Shown here piece after piece: positions 1 through 8,011 of a stretch of 13,949 nt of DNA (its first letter is position 1; each line of letters starts with the position of its first letter). A program made the translations under genes and the position numbers. The notes under the pieces were generated by a model. That model worked only from the letters and a program-made list of their open reading frames with translations, was not told the DNA's origin and made no database searches. Origin of the DNA: Pseudomonadota bacterium (GTDB lineage: Bacteria; Cyanobacteriota; Vampirovibrionia; LMEP-6097); the NCBI GenBank assembly GCA_009924885.1, contig RFQS01000031.1, positions 1-13,949 of the forward strand, in the 5' to 3' direction.

Positions 1-2
1 GA

Positions 3-86
3 GCAATTTTAGATCGCTTCCTCTATGTCTCCGTTAATTACTTCAAGCCTCTTACTTTAAATAGAATTAAATTAGGGGCGGCTTAA
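3..86 (+). CDS. possible 3' end of a rightward gene (partial)
   Basis: An open frame enters from the left edge and runs 27 codons to a TAA at 84-86. The residues (AILDRFLYVSVN, later NRIKLGAA) look like ordinary protein, and the frame ends just before the stop of the leftward PHP ORF, as a convergent gene pair would. I do not recognise the family, and 27 open codons can occur by chance, so this is only a candidate. Confidence 0.25.
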   Translation, partial: AILDRFLYVSVNYFKPLTLNRIKLGAA

Positions 87-93
87 TGGGTAA

Positions 94-468
94 TCACATA
101 AAAGGATTAATCAAATCACTGCCTTGCTTTATCCACTGCTCTGGATTGAAAATTATCAAAATATGAATCCCATTAGAACCTTCATTTATAGAAAGCTCTA
201 CTCCTGGCAGAAGGCATATTTCTTCTTTCCTCGCAGCTTTACTCAATGCTTTAAATTCATCTAGGTTAAATTTATTATGATTAGTAAGCACTCCTAATCT
301 AATTTCGGCTTGCTTTAATCCTTCGACATAAGCATTTATAAAATCATTATCTTTACCGTTATAAAAAAATTCCCCATCTACACGAGTATGTAAATGGAAA
401 TCAGCTCTAAGCCATGTGGAGCCTGCTTTAAATATGTCCCTCTCCGCTTCATTACTTATTGCAGTCAT
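94..468 (-). CDS. PHP-domain protein, TrlF-like N-terminal fragment (probably truncated)
   Basis: The 124-residue product starts with a PHP metallophosphoesterase signature: DFHLHTRVDG (metal-binding HxH, about residues 24-33), then LTNHNKF (about 60-66) and LLPGVELS (about 86-93). The order GSTW-DFHLHT-TNHN-PGVEL-GIHIL-IF matches the N-terminus of TrlF-family proteins, in which PHP is followed by a large ATPase portion. Here the frame stops soon after the GIHILIIFN strand, about 110 residues into a family usually many hundreds of residues long, and the 93 bases left in the window show no obvious continuation. The start is well supported: GGAGAG at 475-480 lies 6 nt before the ATG. It lies 119 nt downstream of korB on the same strand. 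I see a well-translated start with a missing body, so a decayed or truncated defence-type gene is the best reading. A genuine small PHP protein is the alternative. Confidence 0.55.
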   Translation of the reverse strand: MTAISNEAERDIFKAGSTWLRADFHLHTRVDGEFFYNGKDNDFINAYVEGLKQAEIRLGVLTNHNKFNLDEFKALSKAARKEEICLLPGVELSINEGSNGIHILIIFNPEQWIKQGSDLINPFM

Positions 469-587
469 ATTAATCTCTCCGCACTATTAACTAAAATACC
501 ATACTTAGAGCTGTATTCATCTATTCCGTTGTTGATGCAGATTTAATTCCAATGATATCCAAAAGCCCAGGGGGGTGTATTAAAAAT

Positions 588-1655
588 CTAAACCCCAGCA
601 GCCTGAGACTCTTCAGTAACAGTCCAAGTATCACTAGAATAAATAAGTTTCTTAAGAATACCAACACCTCTTTGCGCCTTAGCTTGAGCTTCTTGTTCAT
701 AAAGAACCTCATCATAAGTAGGTTTTCTAACAGCTCTTAAAACACCCATCGCAGTAGGAGTGCCTTCTAGACTAACACCTAACTGGCTGATTAAATAAGA
801 AAGCGTATGATCTTCGTTCTTCGGGTCATGTACTAGGAATTTTTTTCCAGTTATTGACACAGAAGTATCAGTAGCATTAACTTCCTCAACTATTAGCCTT
901 GGGTGAGAACCTTCTAAACTCATAACTATACCTTGAGTATCGTTATTAAATAATAGTGGTTTACCTTCTTCTAAAATAAGATTCTCTTCTGATTTAGTCT
1001 CTTTATCTAAATACTTAGCGAAAGCACCATCATTAAAAATATTACAGTTCTGAAGTATCTCTACGAAAGCAGTACCCTTATGATCAGCAGCAGCTTTTAG
1101 AATCTCTTGCATATGCTTAGGATTAGCAGCATTAGTTCTAGCAGCGAAAGTCGCACCAGAAGCGATAGCGAAAGCTACAGGATTTAAAGGATTATCGATA
1201 GAACCATAGACAGAAGTCTTAGTCACTTTCCCCTTCTCGGATGTTGGTGAATACTGACCTTTAGTAAGACCATAAATTCTGTTGTTAAACAGTAGGACTT
1301 TAAGATCCATATTTCTTCTGATCATATGCACTGTATGATTAGCACCGATACTAAGACCATCTCCATCACCAGTAACTACCCAGACTGATAAGTCTGGATT
1401 AGCCATTTTAACACCAGAAGCTACTGTAGGAGCACGTCCATGAATAGTATGAAAACCATAAGTGTCCATATAATATGGGAAACGGCTAGAGCAGCCAATA
1501 CCAGAAACGAAACAGAACTTTTCTTTAGGTATACCTAGAGTAGGAAGCACTGTCTGAACTGAAGATAGAATCGCATAATCTCCACAACCTGGACACCACT
1601 TAACATCACCTTCACTAACGAAATCCGCTTTAGTTAACTCTTGAGTCTGAGTCAT
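588..1655 (-). CDS. korB: 2-oxoglutarate:ferredoxin oxidoreductase, beta (TPP-binding) subunit
   Basis: Beta subunit of the KorAB enzyme, which converts 2-oxoglutarate plus CoA to succinyl-CoA and CO2 while reducing ferredoxin. The 355-residue length fits the two-subunit KorB type. The N-terminal KWCPGCGDY (Cys21, Cys24), the GIGCSS motif (Cys55) and QNCNIFN (Cys204) supply four cysteines suited to a proximal [4Fe-4S] cluster. TGDGDG (95-100) followed by NHTVHMIRRN is the Mg-TPP binding segment. It begins 1 nt after the korA stop, and its SD (AGGAGA, 1664-1669) lies inside the end of korA with 8 nt spacing, so the two are translationally linked and surely co-transcribed. Other 2-oxoacid substrates (pyruvate, branched-chain) cannot be fully excluded, but the architecture favours 2-oxoglutarate. 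Downstream there is only a weak 5-bp GGGGT/ACCCC stem without a U-tract. Confidence 0.9.
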   Translation of the reverse strand: MTQTQELTKADFVSEGDVKWCPGCGDYAILSSVQTVLPTLGIPKEKFCFVSGIGCSSRFPYYMDTYGFHTIHGRAPTVASGVKMANPDLSVWVVTGDGDGLSIGANHTVHMIRRNMDLKVLLFNNRIYGLTKGQYSPTSEKGKVTKTSVYGSIDNPLNPVAFAIASGATFAARTNAANPKHMQEILKAAADHKGTAFVEILQNCNIFNDGAFAKYLDKETKSEENLILEEGKPLLFNNDTQGIVMSLEGSHPRLIVEEVNATDTSVSITGKKFLVHDPKNEDHTLSYLISQLGVSLEGTPTAMGVLRAVRKPTYDEVLYEQEAQAKAQRGVGILKKLIYSSDTWTVTEESQAAGV

Positions 1656-1656
1656 C

Positions 1657-3501
1657 TTATTTATCTCCTATAAGCTCTTTAGCTCTAATAACTAGATCTG
1701 AAACTGCGAACGGCTTAGTATTAACCTGATTAATACCCTTGATATCTATCAAGAATTTAGCTCTTAATATCATTAAAAGCTGACCTGAATTCAGTTCTGG
1801 AACTACTATATGTTTAAATCTGCTGAAAATCTCTCCTAAATCATTAGGTAAAGGATTGATATGTCTTAAATGTACTTGCCCAACTTTACAGCCACTTGCA
1901 AGAAGCTCATCAGCAGCGGTTCTTATAGCACCATAAGTACTACCCCAACCTAAAAATAGTAAATCTCCAGACTGCTCACCGTAAACCTCTAATGGCGGAA
2001 GTTTATCAGCGATACCTTTAACCTTCGCAGCTCTGATTTTAACCATCTCTTCATGAACTTCAGCACTAAGATTCACTTTACCTGTAATATTTTCTTTCTC
2101 TAGTCCACCGATGGTATGCTCACAGCCAGGTGTTCCTGGTATAGCCCACTGCCTAGCTAAATCATCATTACGTCTATATGGAGCGAATGTATCTATATCT
2201 TCATGAATTCTCGTATGAATCGGTTTAAGAGTCTCTAAATCTGGTAACTTCCACGGTTCTGAACCGATAGCTATCTGAGTATCACTCAATATCACTACTG
2301 GAGTCATATATTCTATAGCTATTCTACAAGCCTCAATAGCAGCTAAGAAGCAGTCAGATGGACTACGAGCAGCCACCACTGGAATAGGGCTTTCACCATT
2401 TCTTCCATAGAGGACTTGAAGTAAATCAGTCTGCTCTGTTTTCGTAGGTAAGCCAGTAGAAGGGCCACCACGCTGAATATCAGCGATAACGACAGGAAGC
2501 TCTGTTATAACCGCTAAATTCATAAACTCAGATTTAAGAGCGATACCAGGACCAGAAGTCGTAGTAATAGCTAACTGTCCAGCGAAAGCAGCTCCTATAG
2601 CAGATCCTATCCCGGCGATTTCATCTTCAGCTTGGAAAGTTTTAACTCCAAAGTTTTTATACATAGAAAGCTCTTGAAGTATCTCTGTAGCTGGCGTTAT
2701 CGGGTAAGAACCAATAAACAAAGGCTTACCAACAAGCTCACTTGCTGCAACAAAACCTAGGGAAATAGCTTGGTTACCAGTAATGTTACGGTAAACACCA
2801 GGTACTATTTTAGCTTTCGGCACTTCATAAGTATTCTGGAATATCTCGGTGGTATTACCATAGTTATAACCAGCTTTTAAAGCTCTTACGTTAGACTCAA
2901 ATAAATCTGGTTTCTTACCAAACTTACTCTCTAACCACTCTAGAGTAGGGTCTAAAGATCTAGAATAAATCCAGTAAGTAAGACCTAAAGCAAACATATT
3001 CTTGCAACGCTCTTTAGCCTTAGCCATCATATCTAAGCCGTCTAAAGCTCCTAGAGTCATCTTCGTAATAGGCACTTTATATATTCTGAATTTATTTAAA
3101 TATTTAGAAAAAACGTCTTCATCTTCTTTAAAACCAGCTTTCTTTAGATTACTCGCACTGAAAGCATCTTCATTAATAATCAAGATACCGTTCTGTCTTA
3201 AATCATTTATATTCGTTTTAAAAGCAGCTGGATTCATCGCTACAAGCACATCTAGATGATCACCTGCGGTATGAATGTTGTTCGAGCTAAAGTGAATCTG
3301 GAAGCCAGAAACCCCTGCTAGTGTACCCTGTGGGGCTCTAATCTCAGCAGGGAAATTAGGGTAGGTACTAGTATCATTTCCGAAAAGAGCACTGGTATTC
3401 GTAAACTGAGTACCTGTGAGCTGCATTCCATCACCGCTATCTCCGACAAATCTTATAGTAACGGAAGATAGAGTTTCTTTAGGCTTTTCTTGTGTGACCA
3501 T
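1657..3501 (-). CDS. korA: 2-oxoglutarate:ferredoxin oxidoreductase, fused gamma-alpha subunit
   Basis: Large subunit partner of KorB. The gamma domain comes first (about residues 12-200), with the typical VTIRFVGDSGDGMQLTG start and the LDVLVAMNPAAF strand. The alpha (pyrimidine-binding) domain follows (about 235-440), with YPITPATEILQELS, FQAEDEIAGIGSAIGAAFAG and TTTSGPG. A C-terminal transketolase-C-like domain carries LGWGSTYGAIR and HINPLP. This gamma-alpha fusion of about 615 residues is the usual KorA form. The frame can also start at a TTG at 3507, but the ATG at 3501 is preferred: a TATAAT at 3510-3515 would start transcription at about 3503, downstream of the TTG. No SD is visible before either start. 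korB follows after one base. The product is cytoplasmic and would feed low-potential electrons to ferredoxin in an incomplete or reductive TCA route. Confidence 0.9.
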   Translation of the reverse strand: MVTQEKPKETLSSVTIRFVGDSGDGMQLTGTQFTNTSALFGNDTSTYPNFPAEIRAPQGTLAGVSGFQIHFSSNNIHTAGDHLDVLVAMNPAAFKTNINDLRQNGILIINEDAFSASNLKKAGFKEDEDVFSKYLNKFRIYKVPITKMTLGALDGLDMMAKAKERCKNMFALGLTYWIYSRSLDPTLEWLESKFGKKPDLFESNVRALKAGYNYGNTTEIFQNTYEVPKAKIVPGVYRNITGNQAISLGFVAASELVGKPLFIGSYPITPATEILQELSMYKNFGVKTFQAEDEIAGIGSAIGAAFAGQLAITTTSGPGIALKSEFMNLAVITELPVVIADIQRGGPSTGLPTKTEQTDLLQVLYGRNGESPIPVVAARSPSDCFLAAIEACRIAIEYMTPVVILSDTQIAIGSEPWKLPDLETLKPIHTRIHEDIDTFAPYRRNDDLARQWAIPGTPGCEHTIGGLEKENITGKVNLSAEVHEEMVKIRAAKVKGIADKLPPLEVYGEQSGDLLFLGWGSTYGAIRTAADELLASGCKVGQVHLRHINPLPNDLGEIFSRFKHIVVPELNSGQLLMILRAKFLIDIKGINQVNTKPFAVSDLVIRAKELIGDK

Positions 3502-3509
3502 TTGCAATA

Positions 3510-3539
3510 ATTATATCCCAATAGAAGGCTTATACCCAA
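3510..3539 (-). promoter_or_regulatory. candidate korAB promoter
   Basis: On the minus strand, TTGGGT (3534-3539), an 18-nt spacer and TATAAT (3510-3515) form a sigma-70-like promoter. The -10 ends 8 nt before the ATG at 3501, so the transcript would have almost no leader. The -10 is perfect and the -35 weak (3 of 6). Confidence 0.5.
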
Positions 3540-3568
3540 GGTTAAAACTTTATAAGAACTTTAAGGAA

Positions 3569-3595
3569 GTGATGAAAAACGAAGTTTTTCATCAC
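3569..3595. repeat. perfect 12-bp hairpin (gtgatgaaaaac / gtttttcatcac)
   Basis: Arms at 3569-3580 and 3584-3595 are perfect complements around a 3-nt loop. It lies between the helicase gene and the korAB promoter. Transcribed leftward it would form a 12-bp stem closed by C(UUC)G, but no run of U follows, so it is not a textbook terminator. It may attenuate read-through from the helicase gene, or be part of the same repeat unit as the neighbouring cloverleaf. Confidence 0.7.
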
Positions 3596-3617
3596 GGACT
3601 GTCAGGTAAAGAGGTTG

Positions 3618-3696
3618 AGGATCCACTCCCCGAGCTAGGCTTCATGCCTCGGTCGGGGTTGAAAAATGCTATTTCAAGCATTTTTCAGTGGATCCT
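3618..3696. repeat. cloverleaf palindromic element at the helicase stop codon
   Basis: Three nested inverted repeats fill 79 bases. The outer stem aggatccact (3618-3627) pairs with agtggatcct (3687-3696). Inside it, ccccga (3628-3633) pairs with tcgggg (3653-3658), with a further aggc/gcct stem at its tip. A second arm, tgaaaaatgct (3660-3670), pairs with agcatttttca (3677-3687). The result is a three-way junction. Its last base is the first base of the helicase TAA (3696-3698). The build resembles dispersed palindromic repeats of the REP/BIME or Rickettsia palindromic kind. It could also act as a transcription stop or 3'-end stabiliser for the helicase mRNA. No transposase is present. Confidence 0.7.
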
Positions 3697-6600
3697 TAAG
3701 TAATACCCGAATGAGAGTTTAGCTGATTTAAAATCTTCTCGGTCTCAGCATCAGGGTTTTTAACCCAATCCCTAGACCAGACTTTACAAACATTCCACCC
3801 CAAAGACTGCATAATCTGCTTTCTAAGACGCTCTCTATCTCTAATACTTTTAGCGGATTTATAGAAGTAACCGTCAAGTTCTATGCCTAAACTGTAGTGT
3901 TCAGGGTTTTCTCTGTCCCTGACTGCTAAATCTACCTTATAGGCTGAAGAACCCAGGAATTGATCTACTATAAAGCCTTTCGCCTCAAGCGCCTTTGCGA
4001 TTATCTTATGTATATCACCACTTTCATTAAGTGAAGTTTTTAAATAAGCTTTAGCTGTACTTAAAAATTGCGTTTCAGCATATTTTAAATACTCCTTAAG
4101 CATTCGCACCCCTCTAGCATTAGATCTGCTTAAATCTATATCTGCTGAACTAATTGAGCTAAAGATTTTAATTTTATTTCTCGCACGAGTAATCGCTACA
4201 TTTAGCCTTCTGTGACCACCTTCACGATTTAAAGGTCCGAAATTATGAGAAAGATTCCCCTTCTTATCACGAGCGTAGCCTACGCTAAAGAAAATAAAAT
4301 CTCTTTCATCACCCTGAACATTTTCCAAGTTCTTTATAAATAAATCATTTGCGATAATAGCTTCACTAATTTCAGCATCTTTCCTAAGAACGTTTAATAA
4401 CTCTCTCTCTATGGCCATCTGCTGTGCTTCAGAGAAGGCGATAACTCCTAAAGAATAATGTCTGTATGGGCCAGAATAGTGATTAACTATAGCTTCAGCC
4501 ACAGTCCTAGCCTCTTTTTTGTTAAATCTAGCTCCCTTCTCGAATTTGCCATCTGGAACTAATTCAAAATGAACCCCAAACTCCTCACTCTGCTTAACTG
4601 GAGAAGGGAATGTAATTAATTGACCATCATAGATGTAATGATTCGAGAATTGAATTAAATCCTCATGTTTACTTCTGTAATGCCAGACTAAATCCTTTTT
4701 CGGTAAAAATACTGCACACTCATCAAGCACACTTTCAAAGTTTCTTTTCTCAGTATCATCGTCATCATCTTCTTCATTCGCAAAAGAATTAAAGAAATTA
4801 GTCGGTGGCAACTGATTAGTATCCCCAGCTAGAATAAGCTGCTTGCCACGATAGATCGCAGGTATCGCATCCTCAGTACGGATCTGTGAAGCTTCATCAA
4901 ATATAATTAAATCAAATCTAAAAGTCTTATCAATAAGCTCATTATCTATCTCTCCTTCAGTATTTAAAAGCTGACTTACCGAAAGAGGACTCATCATCCA
5001 ACAAGGCTTTAGAGTTTGTAAAAGATTAGGGATCTCACGAATTAAGACTCTAATTGGCTTATGCCTTTTCTTTTTATTAATTTCTAAATTAAAAATATCT
5101 AAAGCACGCTGATTAATAGGATTAGCATAATATTCAAGCCAATTTAAAGCTAGTCTCTCACAGAGTTTTCGTCTAACATTCTCTATCTGATCTTTATCTA
5201 ATTTTATAAACTTCTCAGTAAGCAGTACCTGAGCAGAACCACTAAATTTACGAATATTCGGATTCTCTATCTCTATCTTATCTATCCATGACTGATAAAA
5301 CTTACTTAAGAAAATCTTTTCTAAAATCTCGCTACTAAAATTATTTACACCTAAATCAGCACTATAAGCCCGGCTGTATAAAGCTTCACCATCAGCATTA
5401 GAATTTATAATAGCTTCGAAAAGCTGACCTAGACCTAAATCTATAGCTCTATTCTTTAAATTTCTAAATTCCAGCCAGTCCTCTATCTGCACTATGTTTT
5501 TAATGAGATCATCAAAATGCTCATCAAATTCTTTAAAAGAAAGATTCTCTATATCCACATTCGGGACTGGGAAAAGCTTATAGTAAAAATCCACATGCCC
5601 TTTAAATAATTCAAAAGCTTTCAGAAGCTCATGACCAGCTCTTTGGAAATTTTTAAAAGCTTCCTCATTATCACTCTCAGCTAGGATTTCAGCTAAATTC
5701 TTAGGTAACTCATCTAACTCTAATTTTCCGATAATTTTCTTAACCCAGTTAATCGCAGTTAAAGTCTCCTGCCAGTCAGTATTATATTTTTTATAAAAAT
5801 TACCTAAATTATAAGAGAGATCTGTATCCTGCTTTGCTAGCTGATCCTGCTTCTTATCTAATTCAGCAGCCTGTTCTAAATCTCTAATTAAAGAATGTAA
5901 ACCTTTAACTTGGTCATACAGAGCGAGTTCTTTAATACGCTTCATATCTTTCCAGTAATTTATATTTAAAAACCTAAAAAGATTATCATCACTATAATCA
6001 GACCTAAATTTAGCTAAAAGATCGAAATGGTCTAGATTTAAGAATTCACTACTATACTGGCTCAGTAGATTTTCTTTTATAGAATAATATTCTTCATATT
6101 TATCTTTAGCCTTAAGAGTCACCGACTCTATTTCCTTAATCTTGGTCTTAGATAACCAGCTCTCCTGCGGGAATGGTGAATCTATAGCTAAGCGTGTCGC
6201 TTCAGCTAACCATTTAAGCTCATTTAAAGAATTTATTTTTCTATTGAAATACCTTTCAGCTATAGGACTAGCGAGCTGAAATAATCTCTGCGAAAGGCTT
6301 CTAGCTTCTATAAGATTAGATCTAATCTCATTTTCTAATTCATAATTAATCTGCTCTATACGAACATTACGCCAGATAAATTTATGATAATTATTTATGA
6401 TAAACGACTTTCTACCGAAATCTTCAAAGAAAAATCTAAGATCATAAAGCTCTTTCTCGCCGATTCTTTCGATATTTCTAATAGTAAATTCAAGCTGCGG
6501 ATAAGCTCTTAAATCCCAATTAATTAAACTCAATTTAGAATACAACTGATAAAGAGAGAGGTTAACTGGATATCTAACCTTATGAAACTCATTTAGGTTT

Positions 6601-7907
6601 TGATCTAATTCTTCTTTTAATCTATCCAATGGTTCTACATATAGCTCAGGGTCAGCTTTTAAAGCTAATTTCTTAACCTCTTCATTAGAGCTAGCGAGTT
6701 TTTGCATAATACTCGCCTTACTCTGCTGTGAACCATGCAGATCTAAACAGAACTGATCTAGATTAGCGAGTTTAAGCCTTTCATAAACTACATCAAGAGC
6801 TGCTTTCTTTTCACTAACGAATAATATTTTCTTACCTTGAGCAAGTGACTCAGAGATTATATTTGCGATAGTCTGTGATTTACCAGTACCAGGCGGTCCC
6901 TGCAAAACAAAACTCTGCCCTTCCCTAGCACTATAAATCGCGGCCTGTTGGCTACTATCAGCATCTAGAATCTGAAAAGACTCTAGTGATTTATATTTCT
7001 GATCTATATTTTCTGGCTTAACATCTGCATAATTCTGCGTCAGGCTAAATGAGGTAGAACTTAATCCATGTCCTGAAACTCTCTTAACAATCGGATGCTC
7101 TTCTATAAGCTTCTGATTACTCTCTAAATCCTGATACATAGAGAGTTTTGCAAAAGAAAAAAGACTCAAGTAATTCTCGTCAACTAGTTTCCAGGATTTA
7201 GTAAGATCCCCATGTACATCTAATATTTTCTGTAACTCACTAAAGAACTCAGTTACAGGAAGACTCTCACTGATAATCTCTTCTAACTTATCTTCTAGAG
7301 GACTTAAATCAATAGCAAAATCCCTTTTAAATTTATAAGCGAGTGTAGGATTCACTCTAAGCTCATCTTGTAAAATCTCTAATCGATAAGAACCACTGAG
7401 CCCCTTTCGTGTCAAACAAGCTGGTACTAACAATACTGGTGACTCGAAGACTGAATCTTCATCTGAAGATTTATCCTGCCAGTGTAAAAAATTTAAAGCG
7501 ACGAAAAGTATATTCACGCCCTGATCACTAAGACTATCTCTAGAACGAGAACGCAGCCTAGATAAAACTAATTCAAGCTCTCTATCATCTTTATCTGTAA
7601 GTAAAATATTAGCCGTATCTTCATCTAGTATCGGAGTAATACTGGCCATATCGAAGATGCTCTCATCAAAAGCTATTTCATCTTCAGCTTCTAGCCCAAG
7701 TCCATTCTCTAGACTCTCTATCTGAGCTGCCTGTGGCTTAGATTTAAAACCTAAATCCTTCTGTTCAAGAACAAATTTTTTAAAAACTTCTTCAGCTGAT
7801 TCTATAAGGTTTACAGAGGGGCCTAAATTTTTCTTAAAGTGCAGAAGTTTATTTCTGCGACTAAAATCTATTAGACTATTTTTCCATCTGTCAAAGGAAA
7901 TTGACAT
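3696..7907 (-). CDS. DUF4011 / SF1 helicase / PD-(D/E)XK nuclease-like protein, likely defence-related
   Basis: This 1403-residue protein combines several parts. The N-terminus (FDRWKNSLIDFSRRNKLLHF) is of the DUF4011 type. An SF1 helicase core has Walker A GPPGTGKSQ at 337-345 and FVSEKKAALDVV just after. A long helical, coiled-coil-rich insert spans about 400-960. Next come Walker B IIFDEASQ (Asp1004, Glu1005), LAGDTNQLPP (about 1026), YRSKHEDL (from 1077), NVQGDERDF (about 1197) and LNVAITRARNK (about 1240). The C-terminus (about 1290-1395) has VDLAV (Asp1326) and GIELDGYFYKS (Glu1343, Asp1345) followed by a WNVCKVWSRDW strand, a Vsr/MTES_1575-like endonuclease fold. Proteins of this plan are repeatedly found in anti-phage and restriction loci; the specific system here is not recognised and no partner gene flanks it. 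A strong promoter puts transcription start at the ATG. The ORF is intact. A repair role is the main alternative. Confidence 0.85.
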   Translation of the reverse strand: MSISFDRWKNSLIDFSRRNKLLHFKKNLGPSVNLIESAEEVFKKFVLEQKDLGFKSKPQAAQIESLENGLGLEAEDEIAFDESIFDMASITPILDEDTANILLTDKDDRELELVLSRLRSRSRDSLSDQGVNILFVALNFLHWQDKSSDEDSVFESPVLLVPACLTRKGLSGSYRLEILQDELRVNPTLAYKFKRDFAIDLSPLEDKLEEIISESLPVTEFFSELQKILDVHGDLTKSWKLVDENYLSLFSFAKLSMYQDLESNQKLIEEHPIVKRVSGHGLSSTSFSLTQNYADVKPENIDQKYKSLESFQILDADSSQQAAIYSAREGQSFVLQGPPGTGKSQTIANIISESLAQGKKILFVSEKKAALDVVYERLKLANLDQFCLDLHGSQQSKASIMQKLASSNEEVKKLALKADPELYVEPLDRLKEELDQNLNEFHKVRYPVNLSLYQLYSKLSLINWDLRAYPQLEFTIRNIERIGEKELYDLRFFFEDFGRKSFIINNYHKFIWRNVRIEQINYELENEIRSNLIEARSLSQRLFQLASPIAERYFNRKINSLNELKWLAEATRLAIDSPFPQESWLSKTKIKEIESVTLKAKDKYEEYYSIKENLLSQYSSEFLNLDHFDLLAKFRSDYSDDNLFRFLNINYWKDMKRIKELALYDQVKGLHSLIRDLEQAAELDKKQDQLAKQDTDLSYNLGNFYKKYNTDWQETLTAINWVKKIIGKLELDELPKNLAEILAESDNEEAFKNFQRAGHELLKAFELFKGHVDFYYKLFPVPNVDIENLSFKEFDEHFDDLIKNIVQIEDWLEFRNLKNRAIDLGLGQLFEAIINSNADGEALYSRAYSADLGVNNFSSEILEKIFLSKFYQSWIDKIEIENPNIRKFSGSAQVLLTEKFIKLDKDQIENVRRKLCERLALNWLEYYANPINQRALDIFNLEINKKKRHKPIRVLIREIPNLLQTLKPCWMMSPLSVSQLLNTEGEIDNELIDKTFRFDLIIFDEASQIRTEDAIPAIYRGKQLILAGDTNQLPPTNFFNSFANEEDDDDDTEKRNFESVLDECAVFLPKKDLVWHYRSKHEDLIQFSNHYIYDGQLITFPSPVKQSEEFGVHFELVPDGKFEKGARFNKKEARTVAEAIVNHYSGPYRHYSLGVIAFSEAQQMAIERELLNVLRKDAEISEAIIANDLFIKNLENVQGDERDFIFFSVGYARDKKGNLSHNFGPLNREGGHRRLNVAITRARNKIKIFSSISSADIDLSRSNARGVRMLKEYLKYAETQFLSTAKAYLKTSLNESGDIHKIIAKALEAKGFIVDQFLGSSAYKVDLAVRDRENPEHYSLGIELDGYFYKSAKSIRDRERLRKQIMQSLGWNVCKVWSRDWVKNPDAETEKILNQLNSHSGIT

Positions 7908-7913
7908 AAATAG

Positions 7914-7942
7914 ATTATATAGGGCTTATGGCGTGGGTTCAA
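7914..7942 (-). promoter_or_regulatory. strong candidate promoter of the helicase-nuclease gene (leaderless)
   Basis: Minus-strand TTGAAC (7937-7942), a 17-nt spacer and a perfect TATAAT (7914-7919). The -10 ends 6 nt before the ATG at 7907, so the expected +1 is the A of the start codon. No SD is present. Confidence 0.65.
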
Positions 7943-7953
7943 TGGGGCAAATC

Positions 7954-7996
7954 AAAAGAAAAAGAGGAGCTGTCATTTCTAACAACTCCTCTTTTT
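7954..7996 (-). terminator. intrinsic terminator after rpsP
   Basis: aaaaagaggag (7959-7969) pairs with ctcctcttttt (7986-7996), with an inner TGT/ACA pairing in the loop. Read leftward, the stem is followed by TTTTTCTTTT (7954-7963). It starts 16 nt after the rpsP stop and separates rpsP from the helicase gene. The A- and T-rich flanks would also let it work from the other side. Confidence 0.85.
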
Positions 7997-8011
7997 AAAA
8001 AATAACAAGAA

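Noticed and set aside
569..597. Terminator after korB (GGGGT/ACCCC stem)
   Set aside because: Only 5 bp with a 15-nt loop and no U-tract.
521..740. Short ORFs on both strands at the korB 3' end
   Set aside because: Shadow frames of korB with low-complexity composition and no supporting start signals.
3502..3507. TTG start for korA two codons upstream of the ATG
   Set aside because: The TATAAT at 3510-3515 would place transcription start downstream of the TTG; not excluded if another promoter is used.
3002..3703. Plus-strand ORFs over korA and the intergenic palindromes
   Set aside because: They overlap the strongly conserved korA frame or simply translate the palindromic elements; no protein-like motifs.
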